The notes: generated from the letters alone by a model not told the origin. Positions 18,062 to 27,387 are shown, numbered from the stretch's first letter. The stretch is DNA of 64,000 nt from an uncultured Bizionia sp. (GCA_947496215.1 CANMCF010000005.1:62001-126000); one strand, 5' to 3'. Numbers and translations: made by a program.

Positions 18062-18721
18062 TTAGGCTTTCTTTGCCTTAACAGCAATCTTAAGCTCTAT
18101 GTTGTCATTTATCATATAATCACCAAGCTTTGCTGGATCAGCGAATTTTCCTGAATTGTGTTTGATGTCCCATTCAGTTCTGTCTATTGTAAAGGTTTCA
18201 CTTGTAATGGAAACTTCATCTCCGGCAATAGCTACTATCGCAGGGAAAGTAACGTTCTTTTTAATGCCTTTCAATGTCAAGTTTCCACTAACGTTGTTTC
18301 CTTTAACGGATGTGATTTCAAAAGTTGCATTTGGAAATTGTTCAGCATCAAAAAAATCAGGGCTCAACAAGTGACCAACCAATTTGCCGTTACCTTCATC
18401 ATCTGCAGGGATATCCGTGTTTTTCAATGTCTTGATGTCAAAGACAAAGTTACCACCAACCAAAGCATCTCCTTTAAAGTGGGCAATACCTCTGGAAATG
18501 TTTATGGTTCCTTCGTGTCCACCAACAACTTTGTTTGCTTTCCAACTAACCATGGATTCTGTGGCAGCTACTTTGTACTTAGCTTCCGCTGCTACCTCTT
18601 CTGCTACTTCGGTAATAGTCTTGGCTTCTTCGGTTTTAGCTTTTTTGGCATCATCCTTACATCCAGTTGCAGCTAGGAAAATCATAATTAGAGCTGAAAT
18701 ATTCAATAGTCCTTTTTTCAT
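18062..18721 (-). CDS. YceI-family lipoprotein
   Basis: A 219-residue lipocalin-like protein of the YceI family, which in known members binds isoprenoid-type lipids in an elongated barrel. Lipoprotein signal ends in AATGCKDD. A Lys/Glu/Ala-rich linker (about 25-48) precedes the domain (about 49-217). Typical blocks are VSWKANKVVGGHEGTI, HLLSPDFFDAEQFPNATF and the central NLTLKGIKKNVTFP. A second YceI gene lies at 53976-54542; the two share this layout but only this one is a lipoprotein. Ligand and role are unknown. Confidence 0.92.
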   Translation of the reverse strand: MKKGLLNISALIMIFLAATGCKDDAKKAKTEEAKTITEVAEEVAAEAKYKVAATESMVSWKANKVVGGHEGTINISRGIAHFKGDALVGGNFVFDIKTLKNTDIPADDEGNGKLVGHLLSPDFFDAEQFPNATFEITSVKGNNVSGNLTLKGIKKNVTFPAIVAIAGDEVSITSETFTIDRTEWDIKHNSGKFADPAKLGDYMINDNIELKIAVKAKKA

Positions 18722-18816
18722 TTGTATATATATATTAGAGTTCTTAATGTGCCAAAAATAAAGAATTTGTAGAACTAAAATGGGATTTGAAAAAACTTTA
18801 AAAATTTGTGTGACAT

Positions 18817-18849
18817 TTTGACATTTTCATAATATTGGCAGTACTTTTG
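18817..18849 (+). promoter_or_regulatory. grpE-dnaJ promoter (-33 TTTG, -7 TACTTTTG)
   Basis: The -7 box TACTTTTG at 18842-18849 is preceded by TTTG at 18817-18820 (21-base spacer) and lies 37 bases upstream of grpE. No CIRCE heat-shock element is seen. Confidence 0.65.
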
Positions 18850-18886
18850 CAAACGTTTAAATGTATTTAAAATTACAGGATACAAA

Positions 18887-19432
18887 ATGAGTAAAGCAAA
18901 AAATAAAAAGCAAGACATAGTGGAAGAGCAAGTTGATGCTACACAAACAGAAACAGCTGAAGCAACGGAAACGGTGGGAATAACCGCAGAGGAGCAATTA
19001 CAGCAAGAGTTGGCGCAAGAAAAAGATAAATTTTTGCGTTTGTTTGCAGAATTTGAAAACTATAAAAAAAGAACATCCAAAGAACGTGTTGAATTGTTTC
19101 AAACGGCAAGTAAAGATGTCATGGTATCATTGTTGCCAATTTTGGATGACTTCGACAGAGCTTATTCTGAAATTTCCAAAACTAACGAGAAGGATCTTTT
19201 GAAAGGAGTGGAATTGATTAGTCAAAAGTTGAAAACGACTTTGAGTCAGAAAGGCTTGTCTCCAATGGAAGTAAACCAAGGAGATGTCTTTGATGCTGAT
19301 TTTCACCAAGCAATCACTCAAATTCCTGCACCAAGTGAGGACTTGAAAGGAAAGATAGTAGATGTGATAGAAAAAGGATATAAATTGGGAGAGACGGTAA
19401 TTCGCTTTCCAAAAGTGGTGATAGGCCAATAA
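18887..19432 (+). CDS. grpE: Nucleotide exchange factor GrpE
   Basis: A 181-residue GrpE, the ADP-release factor for DnaK. An acidic, low-complexity N terminus (about 1-40) leads into the long dimeric coiled coil (about 42-100, with the family block FLRLFAEFENYKKRTSKE) and the C-terminal beta-wing domain (SPMEVNQGDVFDADFHQAI ... YKLGETVIRFPKVVIG). It is nine bases upstream of dnaJ, forming a chaperone operon; dnaK itself is not in the window. Confidence 0.96.
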   Translation: MSKAKNKKQDIVEEQVDATQTETAEATETVGITAEEQLQQELAQEKDKFLRLFAEFENYKKRTSKERVELFQTASKDVMVSLLPILDDFDRAYSEISKTNEKDLLKGVELISQKLKTTLSQKGLSPMEVNQGDVFDADFHQAITQIPAPSEDLKGKIVDVIEKGYKLGETVIRFPKVVIGQ

Positions 19433-19441
19433 AACGACAAG

Positions 19442-20560
19442 ATGGCAAAGAGAGATTTTTACGAGATATTAGGAGTTGGCAAAAATGCCACTGCCGCGGA
19501 GATTAAAAAGGCGTACCGCAAGAAAGCGATCGAGTTTCACCCAGATAAAAACCCCGATGACAAAAGTGCTGAAGGAAAATTCAAGGAAGCGGCCGAGGCA
19601 TACGAAGTATTGAGCGACGGGGACAAAAAAGCCCGTTATGACCAGTTTGGTCACCAAGCTTTCGAAGGCGGCGGAGGCGGTGGTTTCAACGGAGGTGGAA
19701 TGAACATGGATGACATATTCAGCCAATTCGGTGACATCTTTGGAGGCGGCTTTTCTGGTTTTGGTGGAGGTAGTAGTAGAGGAGGACAACGTCGAGTAAA
19801 AGGAAGCAACCTTCGTATTCGCGTAAAATTGACTCTTGAAGAGATTGCCAACGGTGTAGAGAAAAAGATAAAGGTAAAGCGTAAAACCCAAGCCGAAGGT
19901 ACAACATACAAGACCTGTTCTGCTTGTAATGGTTCTGGACAAGTAACACGTATAACCAACACCATTTTGGGAAGAATGCAAACTGCCACGACATGTACGA
20001 CGTGTGGTGGAGCAGGGCAAACCATAGACAAGAAGCCAGCCAATGCAGATGCACAAGGCTTTGTAGTGAAAGAAGAGACAATTTCTGTTAAAATACCTGC
20101 AGGAGTGGTTGACGGGATGCAACTTAAAGTGTCCGGAAAAGGAAATGAGGCTCCTGGCAATGGAATCTCTGGAGACTTGTTGGTAGCCATTGAAGAAGAA
20201 ACTCACGAAACGTTGCAACGAGAAGGAGACAATTTGCATTATGATTTATATGTAAGTTTGTCCGATGCCGTTTTGGGAGGTTCCAAGGAAATAGACACGG
20301 TAACAGGAAAAGTTCGAATTAAGATAGAAGCAGGAATGCAATCCGGTAAGATTTTACGTTTGAGAGGTAAAGGAATTCCAAGCGTGAACGGTTATGGAAA
20401 AGGAGACTTGTTGGTGCATGTCAATGTATGGACACCAAAGACCTTGAGTAAATCTCAAAAGGAGTTTTTCGAAAGAATGAGAGAAGATGAGCATTTTGTC
20501 CCTAAACCAGAACGTTCAGACAAATCTTTTTTCGAGAAGGTAAAAGATATGTTTTCATAA
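19442..20560 (+). CDS. dnaJ: Chaperone DnaJ with a reduced zinc-finger domain
   Basis: A 372-residue Hsp40 that delivers substrates to DnaK and stimulates its ATPase. J domain (1-70) with the HPD motif in FHPDKNP, then a Gly/Phe-rich region (about 75-120). The usual four CxxCxGxG repeats are reduced to two: CSACNGSG and CTTCGGAG, separated by about 26 residues, enough for one zinc site instead of two. C-terminal substrate-binding domains (about 190-350) are normal and the tail ends [10 protein letters not shown]. The shortened finger is, to my knowledge, shared by other Flavobacteriaceae, so it is a lineage trait rather than damage. Confidence 0.95.
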   Translation: MAKRDFYEILGVGKNATAAEIKKAYRKKAIEFHPDKNPDDKSAEGKFKEAAEAYEVLSDGDKKARYDQFGHQAFEGGGGGGFNGGGMNMDDIFSQFGDIFGGGFSGFGGGSSRGGQRRVKGSNLRIRVKLTLEEIANGVEKKIKVKRKTQAEGTTYKTCSACNGSGQVTRITNTILGRMQTATTCTTCGGAGQTIDKKPANADAQGFVVKEETISVKIPAGVVDGMQLKVSGKGNEAPGNGISGDLLVAIEEETHETLQREGDNLHYDLYVSLSDAVLGGSKEIDTVTGKVRIKIEAGMQSGKILRLRGKGIPSVNGYGKGDLLVHVNVWTPKTLSKSQKEFFERMREDEHFVPKPERSDKSFFEKVKDMFS

Positions 20561-20586
20561 AAAAATAGTTATGAAAATAACAAGTG

Positions 20587-20606
20587 ATCCCGCATTTTAG
20601 CGGGAT
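20587..20606 (+). terminator. Terminator of grpE-dnaJ
   Basis: A 7-bp GC-rich stem (20587-20593 / 20600-20606) with a 6-nt loop is followed by an eight-T tract. Confidence 0.85.
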
Positions 20607-20666
20607 TTTTTTTACAGTAAATCAACTTATTTCAGGTCATTTTATGATTGTGTAAATAAAAAAGAG

Positions 20667-20765
20667 TATATTTGATTTATCGCTAGTGCAAACTAGTGGT
20701 AATTTTTCTTTTTCATAGCAATTTTTTCCCATCCTTGGTTTACCAAGGGTGGGTTTTGTTTTTTA
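20667..20765 (+). ncRNA. Candidate small RNA with its own promoter and terminator
   Basis: In the 303-base gap between dnaJ and the ABC operon an exact -7 box (TATATTTG, 20667-20674) is followed by a short hairpin (CTAGT-GCAA-ACTAG, around 20683-20696), an unstructured U-rich stretch, and a stem with a single mismatch (20728-20753) followed by a T-rich tract. The predicted transcript runs from about 20681 to 20765, roughly 85 nt. No ORF of note lies inside it. It could instead be an unusual leader of the ABC operon, but the internal terminator argues for a separate RNA. Homology to a named RNA family could not be tested. Confidence 0.45.
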
Positions 20766-20863
20766 ATGGAATTCGTTAAAATAAATGCAAAGCAGGAAAG
20801 CACTCCTAGCAACATTTTTTATATTTACGCACAACATTTTTATCATATTCTTAAATACAAATT

Positions 20864-21790
20864 ATGAGCAACCTATTGGAAGCACATTCGGTTTCTAAAA
20901 AATTTGGTGATTTCACAGCGTTGAACAATGCTTCCATAGCAGTTCCGGAAGGAAGTGTTTTTGGGCTTTTGGGCCCAAATGGAGCAGGGAAGACCACATT
21001 GATACGGGTAATCAACCAAATCACCATGCCAGACACTGGACACGTCTTGTTGGATGGGCAGCCTTTGCAGCCACACCATATCAAAGATATTGGTTATTTG
21101 CCAGAAGAACGAGGATTGTATAAATCTATGAAGGTTGGAGAACAAGCATTATACTTGGCTCAATTGAAAGGGATGCAAAAAACTGAAGCAAAAAAGCGTT
21201 TGTTTGAATGGTTTGAACGTTTGGACATAGGAGATTGGTGGAATAAGAAAATACAAGAGCTTTCCAAGGGAATGGCCCAAAAGATACAATTTGTGGTAAC
21301 AGTCTTACATGAGCCTAAGTTGCTTATTTTCGATGAACCATTTTCAGGTTTCGATCCCATAAATGCAAATATCATAAAGGATGAGATCCTACGATTGAAA
21401 AATGAAGGAGCGACAGTTATTTTTTCCACACACAGGATGGAGTCTGTTGAAGAATTGTGTGACCACATAGCGCTGCTCCATAAATCCAATAAAATATTGG
21501 ATGGCAATTTAATGGCAATTAAAAAACAATATAAGACCAATACTTATGAAGTCGGAATAAATGCAGAGAATCATAGTGTGGTAGAACGTGCTTTGGCAGA
21601 ACGGTTTACTACGACTGCTGCAAATTTTAGAACGATAGGAGACGAGTTGAAGCTTAATGTGAAGCTATCCGAAAAGGATACTGCAAACGATCTGTTGAGT
21701 TATTTGACAACTCAAGGTCAAGTTTCTCATTTTGTGGAACAGATACCAAGTGCCAACGACATCTTTATTCAAGCTGTAAAGAATAACTAA
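20864..21790 (+). CDS. ABC transporter ATP-binding protein (NatA-like)
   Basis: A 308-residue ATPase subunit of an ABC-2-type exporter. Walker A GPNGAGKTT (about 38-46), Q-loop, signature LSKGMAQ (about 134-140), Walker B LLIFDEPFSGFD (about 153-164) and the switch histidine in STHRMES. A C-terminal DUF4162-like extension (about 225-305) is typical of NatA-type subunits. It pairs with the membrane gene that begins six bases later. Substrate unknown; the related NatAB system extrudes sodium, but many homologues are drug or lipid exporters. Confidence 0.94.
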   Translation: MSNLLEAHSVSKKFGDFTALNNASIAVPEGSVFGLLGPNGAGKTTLIRVINQITMPDTGHVLLDGQPLQPHHIKDIGYLPEERGLYKSMKVGEQALYLAQLKGMQKTEAKKRLFEWFERLDIGDWWNKKIQELSKGMAQKIQFVVTVLHEPKLLIFDEPFSGFDPINANIIKDEILRLKNEGATVIFSTHRMESVEELCDHIALLHKSNKILDGNLMAIKKQYKTNTYEVGINAENHSVVERALAERFTTTAANFRTIGDELKLNVKLSEKDTANDLLSYLTTQGQVSHFVEQIPSANDIFIQAVKNN

Positions 21791-21796
21791 ATCATT

Positions 21797-23110
21797 ATGA
21801 ATCATCTACCACTTATAATAAAGCGAGAGTATTTAACCAAAGTTCGAAATAAGTCGTTTATAGTCATGACTATTTTAAGTCCATTGATTATGATTGGACT
21901 CATCCTCTTGGTGACTTATTTATCGCAATTAAACAACAACAAGGTAAAGACGGTTGCTGTACTAGATGAGTCCGGGATCGTTAAAGAATTATTTGAAGAT
22001 ACGGAGACTACTAAGTATCACAGATTTGACAACATCACTTTGGAAAATGCAAAACAAATTTCCAAGGAGAAAGAATACTATGGACTGTTGCATGTAGATG
22101 AACTGTCTAGCTTGGAAAGCATTTCAAAGCATATTAATTTCTATTCGGAAGACTCTCCTTCGTTGACATTGATATCCGATTTGGAATTCAAATTGGGAGA
22201 GGAGCTTACCAATCTAAAAATGATTGAAGAAGACATTGACCTTGAAAAAATAGAAGCGTCAAAGATTAACGTTAACATCAATCAAGAGAACTTCAGTGGA
22301 GAAAAAACATCGAAGATAGATAGTATTACGAAAATTGCTTTTGGAGTGGCAACAGGATACCTGTTGTTTATGTTCATTATCATCTATGGCAATATGATAA
22401 TGCGATCGGTAATTGAAGAGAAGACGAGTCGTATTGTCGAAATCATCATTTCTTCTGTGAAACCTGTGCAATTGATGCTGGGGAAGATAATTGGAACATC
22501 ATTGGCTGGTGTGACGCAATTTGTGATCTGGATAGTTCTTGGTAGCATACTGATGGTGGTTTTACCTTTTTTCTTGGGTATAGACATATCCCAAATGGAA
22601 ACACCACAACAGCAGATGATACAACAAGCAGTAGAAAGTCAAGGCTCTGGGGATTTGATGCAAAACATATTTTTAGCAGTGCAAAGTCTACCGTTGTTAA
22701 ACCTTGTCATTGCTTTTGTACTGTTTTTTTTAAGCGGATACTTGCTTTATAGCTCGTTATATGCAGCAATTGGTGCCGCAGTAGATAACGAGACCGATAC
22801 GCAGCAGTTTATGTTGCCAATAATCATGCCTTTGATCCTGGCAGTCTATGTAGGAGGCTTCACCGTTATAGAAGACCCGCACGGTACCGTATCCACGATC
22901 TTCTCGTTCATACCATTTACATCCCCAGTGGTGATGTTGATGCGTATTCCCTTTGGAGTTCCAGTTTGGCAACAAGTATTGTCATTGTTGATCTTGATAG
23001 GGACTTTCATATTTACAGTTTGGTTTGCGGCAAAGATCTATAGAGTTGGGATTTTGATGTATGGTAAGAAGACCAGTTACAAAGAACTTATAAAATGGAT
23101 AAAGTATTGA
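21797..23110 (+). CDS. ABC-2-type permease (NatB-like)
   Basis: A 437-residue membrane subunit. One N-terminal transmembrane helix (about 24-45) precedes a large extracytoplasmic domain (about 50-175), then five or six helices (about 180-425), including the RSVIEEKTSRIVEIIISSVKPVQLMLGKIIG coupling region that is characteristic of ABC-2 permeases. It is the second gene of the operon and forms the exporter with the preceding ATPase. Four bases separate it from the MscS gene. Confidence 0.92.
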   Translation: MNHLPLIIKREYLTKVRNKSFIVMTILSPLIMIGLILLVTYLSQLNNNKVKTVAVLDESGIVKELFEDTETTKYHRFDNITLENAKQISKEKEYYGLLHVDELSSLESISKHINFYSEDSPSLTLISDLEFKLGEELTNLKMIEEDIDLEKIEASKINVNINQENFSGEKTSKIDSITKIAFGVATGYLLFMFIIIYGNMIMRSVIEEKTSRIVEIIISSVKPVQLMLGKIIGTSLAGVTQFVIWIVLGSILMVVLPFFLGIDISQMETPQQQMIQQAVESQGSGDLMQNIFLAVQSLPLLNLVIAFVLFFLSGYLLYSSLYAAIGAAVDNETDTQQFMLPIIMPLILAVYVGGFTVIEDPHGTVSTIFSFIPFTSPVVMLMRIPFGVPVWQQVLSLLILIGTFIFTVWFAAKIYRVGILMYGKKTSYKELIKWIKY

Positions 23111-23114
23111 TCAT

Positions 23115-23951
23115 ATGAAAGAAATCAAAGAGTTTTTAATGCAAGAATTCAATTATGGACACGTGAAATTCAATATTCTCGATGTTATGATAGCGATTGC
23201 GGTTCTTGTCGTCATTTATTTTATTTTGAAACTTATATATGGTGCTGTATCAAAAAGACTGCCCAAAGACGACAAGGACAAATTTACTTCCATATATTCC
23301 TATTTCAAATGGTTGGTTTACGTTGTGGCGATCTTGGGGATATTAAACTCTGTAGGGGTAAATCTAAATGCTCTTTTTGCCGCTTCGGCTGCATTGCTGA
23401 TTGGTATAGGGTTAGCCTTGCAAACCTTTTTTCAAGATATAATATCCGGTGTTTTCATATTGATAGATCAATCCGTGCATGTAGGGGATATTATAGAATT
23501 GGAAGGGAAAGTAGGGCGTGTCGAAGAAATTAAGTTGCGAACGACAAGAGCTGTTACCATAGATAACAAAGTACTTGTAATACCCAATCATCTGTATTTA
23601 ACCAACAGTTTGTACAATTGGACTCAAAATGGAGACGTAACACGAGAAAACATAGAGGTGGGTGTTGCATATGGGAGCGATGTTCAATTGGTGAAAAAAC
23701 TACTTCTGGAAGCTGCTAATAACCATGAATCCGTATTGGAATATCCAGAACCGATGGTCTTGTTTTCCAATTTTGGAGACAGTGCTTTGGAGTTCAAACT
23801 CATATTTACAATAAATGATAGTTTTATGGGAGCAATTCCCAAAAGTGACTTGCGTTTTGAGATAGATAGATTGTTTAGAGAACACAACATAAGTATACCA
23901 TTTCCTCAACGAGATATTCACATTGTTTCAAAAACAGAAAAGCATTTATGA
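23115..23951 (+). CDS. MscS-family small-conductance mechanosensitive channel
   Basis: A 278-residue mechanosensitive channel that opens under membrane tension during hypo-osmotic shock. Three transmembrane helices (about 22-44, 65-85, 88-112); TM3 carries the Ala/Gly-rich pore line ASAALLIGIGLALQTFFQDIISG. The beta domain follows (FILIDQSVHVGDIIELEGKVGRVEEIKLRTT) and then an alpha/beta C-terminal domain. Being next to an exporter and upstream of a response regulator suggests an envelope-stress unit. Its stop overlaps the next start by four bases (ATGA). Confidence 0.95.
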   Translation: MKEIKEFLMQEFNYGHVKFNILDVMIAIAVLVVIYFILKLIYGAVSKRLPKDDKDKFTSIYSYFKWLVYVVAILGILNSVGVNLNALFAASAALLIGIGLALQTFFQDIISGVFILIDQSVHVGDIIELEGKVGRVEEIKLRTTRAVTIDNKVLVIPNHLYLTNSLYNWTQNGDVTRENIEVGVAYGSDVQLVKKLLLEAANNHESVLEYPEPMVLFSNFGDSALEFKLIFTINDSFMGAIPKSDLRFEIDRLFREHNISIPFPQRDIHIVSKTEKHL

Positions 23952-24841
23952 TAAATGTCACCAATGGTTTTTTAAAGATTGTTGTTTCAATGATTGTATG
24001 TTTCTCAATGTTCAATGTAGAAGCCCAGTTAACCGATTTGGCACGATTGGAATATTCATTTATACCTAAAAGTGATTCTGAAGACGAATACAACAGGTTT
24101 AGAGGGAGTTTTAACATACCAATTGAGGCGTCTGAAGATTGTTATTTCATTGTTGGAGCAGAATACAATCAAATCATCTTGGAATTGGAAGACAACTATC
24201 CTTTCAATAAAAGGGATTTGCAACGAATCCACATTGCAGATGTCAATTTGGCCTATACCTTCAAGACGAATGAACACTGGAGGTTGGGATTGAAATTCTC
24301 CCCGAGGGTGGCATCTACACTAACTGGACGTTTTGGTATGGATGACGTGTTTTTAAATGGCGGGTTTTTTGCAATCAATGATAGAAGAAAAGACGAGACG
24401 TTGAAACGGCCATATAGATTAATTTTGGGATTAACCTACAATAGTACCACAGGGTTGCCATTTCCGTTGCCTTTCGTTAGCTATTTTAGGCAAGTAAATG
24501 AACAGTGGTCGTTTAACCTTGGCATACCGAAAATAAATTTAAAACATTATATCAACGAGAAGAATAGTATACAAGCCTTCTCTTCCATTGATGGTTATTA
24601 TGCACATATTCAACATAAGTTGTTGGTAGACGGGCAAAGAGCAAAACATATTTCCTTGTCGGCAATAGTTGCAGGCTTAGGGTATGAATATGCCTTTACA
24701 AAACATTTGGTGGCATATGCATACACAGGATATACTTTAAGGCTAAGTAATACATTGAGAGATAATAGTAACGATAAATTATTTAACTTAGACAACGTAA
24801 ACGCATTTTACTTAAGAACAGGAATTAAATTCAAAATATAA
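23948..24841 (+). CDS. DUF6268-like outer-membrane barrel protein
   Basis: A 297-residue protein with a signal peptide (cleavage near VEAQ, about residue 27). The mature part has alternating amphipathic strands and aromatic-rich turns (HWRLGLKFSPRVAS, PYRLILGLTYNSTTG, FYLRTGIKFKI at the C terminus), which suggests a transmembrane barrel. The match to DUF6268 is from memory and moderate. It overlaps mscS by four bases upstream and shares one base with the regulator downstream (TAATG), so it is firmly inside the operon. Confidence 0.75.
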   Translation: MINVTNGFLKIVVSMIVCFSMFNVEAQLTDLARLEYSFIPKSDSEDEYNRFRGSFNIPIEASEDCYFIVGAEYNQIILELEDNYPFNKRDLQRIHIADVNLAYTFKTNEHWRLGLKFSPRVASTLTGRFGMDDVFLNGGFFAINDRRKDETLKRPYRLILGLTYNSTTGLPFPLPFVSYFRQVNEQWSFNLGIPKINLKHYINEKNSIQAFSSIDGYYAHIQHKLLVDGQRAKHISLSAIVAGLGYEYAFTKHLVAYAYTGYTLRLSNTLRDNSNDKLFNLDNVNAFYLRTGIKFKI

Positions 24842-26004
24842 TGCCAAAAATATTAGTAATAGAAGACGAAGCAGCAATTAGACGAGTATTGGTTAAAATA
24901 TTGTCTGAAGAAAATGATAAATACGAAGTGGATCAAGCAGAGGATGGTTTGGCTGGTATAGAAAAAATTAAAAAAGAAGATTTCGATTTAATCCTATGTG
25001 ACATCAAAATGCCAAAAATGGATGGTGTCGAAGTATTGGAAGCCGTAAAGAAGATAAAACCAGAAACACCCATTGTCATGATTTCTGGCCATGGAGATTT
25101 GGATACTGCAGTAAATACCATGCGATTGGGGGCTTTCGATTATATTTCGAAACCGCCAGATTTGAATAGGCTATTGAATACGGTTAGAAATGCCTTGGAT
25201 AGAAAAGAATTGGTGGTCGAAAACAAGATCTTGAAGAAAAAGGTAAGCAAGAAATATGAAATGATCGGGAAAAGTGAAGCCATCACCCAAATAAAGGAGA
25301 TCATAGACAAGGTAGCACCAACCGATGCGCGTGTGTTAATTACTGGGCCAAATGGAACAGGTAAGGAGCTTGTAGCACATTGGTTGCATGAAAAAAGTTC
25401 GAGATCCAAAGGCACTATGATAGAGGTGAATTGCGCAGCGATACCTAGTGAGTTGATAGAGAGTGAATTGTTCGGTCATGTTAAAGGGGCATTTACAAGT
25501 GCGGCAAAAGACAGGGCTGGGAAATTTGAGGCAGCAAATGGGGGAACGATCTTTTTGGATGAGATAGGGGATATGAGTCTTTCAGCACAAGCAAAAGTGT
25601 TGCGTGCATTGCAAGAAAGTCGCATTCAACGAGTAGGTAGCGACAAAGACATCAAGGTAGACGTACGAGTGGTGGCTGCAACAAACAAGGATTTGAAAAA
25701 GGAAATAGCCGATGGTAGATTCCGTGAAGATCTATATCACAGGTTGGCTGTCATTTTGGTGAAGGTACCAGCACTTAACGATAGAAGGGAAGATATCCCA
25801 TTGCTTGTAAAGCACTTTGCAAAAAAGATAGCAGGAGAACAAGGGACTGCTCAAAAAGAGTTTTCTGAAAAAGCCATAAAACTATTGCAAGAGTATGATT
25901 GGACAGGTAACATCAGGGAGTTACGGAATGTAATAGAACGCCTTATAATTCTGGGAGGAACAGAAGTAAGCGTACAAGATGTAAAGTTGTTTGCTTCCAA
26001 ATAA
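24841..26004 (+). CDS. Sigma-54-type response regulator lacking a DNA-binding domain
   Basis: A 387-residue regulator. Receiver domain (1-120) with E8/D9, phosphoacceptor D54 and K103 in YISKPP; AAA+ sigma-54 activator domain (about 140-375) with Walker A GPNGTGKE, the sigma-54 contact loop written GAFTSA instead of GAFTGA, Walker B GGTIFLDEIGD and the sensor-II helix GNIRELRNVIERL. The usual C-terminal Fis-type helix-turn-helix is missing: only about 20 residues follow the AAA+ domain. It therefore probably acts from solution or needs a partner. Last gene of the five-gene operon; no kinase is adjacent. Confidence 0.93.
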   Translation: MPKILVIEDEAAIRRVLVKILSEENDKYEVDQAEDGLAGIEKIKKEDFDLILCDIKMPKMDGVEVLEAVKKIKPETPIVMISGHGDLDTAVNTMRLGAFDYISKPPDLNRLLNTVRNALDRKELVVENKILKKKVSKKYEMIGKSEAITQIKEIIDKVAPTDARVLITGPNGTGKELVAHWLHEKSSRSKGTMIEVNCAAIPSELIESELFGHVKGAFTSAAKDRAGKFEAANGGTIFLDEIGDMSLSAQAKVLRALQESRIQRVGSDKDIKVDVRVVAATNKDLKKEIADGRFREDLYHRLAVILVKVPALNDRREDIPLLVKHFAKKIAGEQGTAQKEFSEKAIKLLQEYDWTGNIRELRNVIERLIILGGTEVSVQDVKLFASK

Positions 26005-26008
26005 ATCA

Positions 26009-26047
26009 ATAAAAAAAGACCAGCTACACAAGCTGGTCTTTTTTTAT
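26009..26047. terminator. Bidirectional terminator
   Basis: A 17-bp stem (26009-26025 / 26031-26047) with a 5-nt loop, A-run and T-run, closes the ABC/MscS/regulator operon and the convergent barrel gene. Confidence 0.9.
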
Positions 26048-27255
26048 ATGCCGAACTTGATGCCGATGCCCGTTTGCAAATCTGGGTTGTTGTTTACGGT
26101 AAAATCTTGTTGTAGATAAAAGGACGTTTGTATCTTTCGAGTAAACGTATAAGTTAAAGTCCAATAGTTGTTGTTTTTATACAAGTGCCTCGTACCATGT
26201 TGCCATGAATTATATGCGTCTTCATCACGGACATGTATTGCATATTCTCCTTCGTCTTTTTCATTGAGGCTTGTTTGCATGTAATAGCTTAAGCCGAAAG
26301 AATGAGTCGTATTGCCTTCAGATATGAAATTAAATTCCATATTGGTCTCCAAGCTACCGATGAAATCATTGGTGCCAAAATCTATGATTGTACTCTTCAA
26401 ATCCAAGATGCGCTTTCTAAAACCATTTATACCGAAACCAAAAAAGGCGAAGTTACGAGCATTGAAATCCATTTTCTTGATCCCCGAGAATGAAAATCCT
26501 AGATCGAAAGAGCTATTGTATTTGGATAGGTTGGTGCCTAGGTGTGCTCCGAAATTCAAATATATCTTTTTGTCATTCAGAAATTCAGGGTAGTGATAAT
26601 AATGAGTTTCAATACCTCCAAATGTGAAATCACCACTATTCATATCCAAGAGATTGCCATTTCTATCTTCATATTTAATACGAGCCTTGTCGTAACCGAA
26701 AACGTCACGATCAAAGGGATCTTTGCCTCCTGCAATGTTATTGTGAAAAAACTCAATGAAATCATCACTGGTAAGAATGGCCGTTGGAAACTTACCCTTG
26801 GTAAGGGCAAAGGCCCTAAATCCCAATACCAATTCTTGTTTTTCATTCAAAGGCAATGACAATTCCCCGCGTAACCCCTTTATTACACCATCGGTTTCGA
26901 TTTCATAAGTATAGGCATCCAACTCTTCTCCGTCATAGTAGGATTGTCTCGAAAACCATGGGATTCCTCTAAGTCGCTTTTTTATGGCTTCATCTTTAGG
27001 AATATAGGTTTTAACATTGGGACCCCAGATATTTCCACTTTCCAAACTGAAGTTTAATTCAGGGCTACTTGAAGCTCTTTGTTTGAAATTATGATTTAAG
27101 CGAGAAATGAAGATGCCAAACGGGTTGGTGGAAAGAATACTGAGTTTGGATATTCCATTTTTTAGGGTAACAGTACCATTGTTTTTGCTTTTTTGAGCCA
27201 TAAGTATTTGAACGATAGCGAATACTAGCAAGAGGGGTAGTTTTTTTAGCGACAT
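26044..27255 (-). CDS. Outer-membrane beta-barrel protein
   Basis: A 403-residue protein. Signal peptide MSLKKLPLLLVFAIVQILMAQ, then an array of amphipathic strands with the last strand ending in GIGIKFGI, an aromatic/glycine C terminus typical of barrels. NPFGIFISRLNHN near the start and many D/N/Y-rich loops are visible. It may belong to the DUF3187-type barrels, but that is uncertain. No transport partner is adjacent. It is monocistronic and divergent from the PPK2 gene. Confidence 0.75.
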   Translation of the reverse strand: MSLKKLPLLLVFAIVQILMAQKSKNNGTVTLKNGISKLSILSTNPFGIFISRLNHNFKQRASSSPELNFSLESGNIWGPNVKTYIPKDEAIKKRLRGIPWFSRQSYYDGEELDAYTYEIETDGVIKGLRGELSLPLNEKQELVLGFRAFALTKGKFPTAILTSDDFIEFFHNNIAGGKDPFDRDVFGYDKARIKYEDRNGNLLDMNSGDFTFGGIETHYYHYPEFLNDKKIYLNFGAHLGTNLSKYNSSFDLGFSFSGIKKMDFNARNFAFFGFGINGFRKRILDLKSTIIDFGTNDFIGSLETNMEFNFISEGNTTHSFGLSYYMQTSLNEKDEGEYAIHVRDEDAYNSWQHGTRHLYKNNNYWTLTYTFTRKIQTSFYLQQDFTVNNNPDLQTGIGIKFGI

Positions 27256-27387
27256 TAAAGAAGTAATATGGTTAGTGGTTAAATATAAAAGTACAAAAAC
27301 TGTTGAGAAATAATCGATTCAATGAAAAAGGAATTTGTAAGATATCACTTGACATTTGTATATTTAACAATATTAGAATAGAAAAAA

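Noticed and set aside
19469-20239. Antisense frames over dnaJ
   Set aside because: Shadow of the Gly-rich dnaJ coding sequence; no start context or domain.
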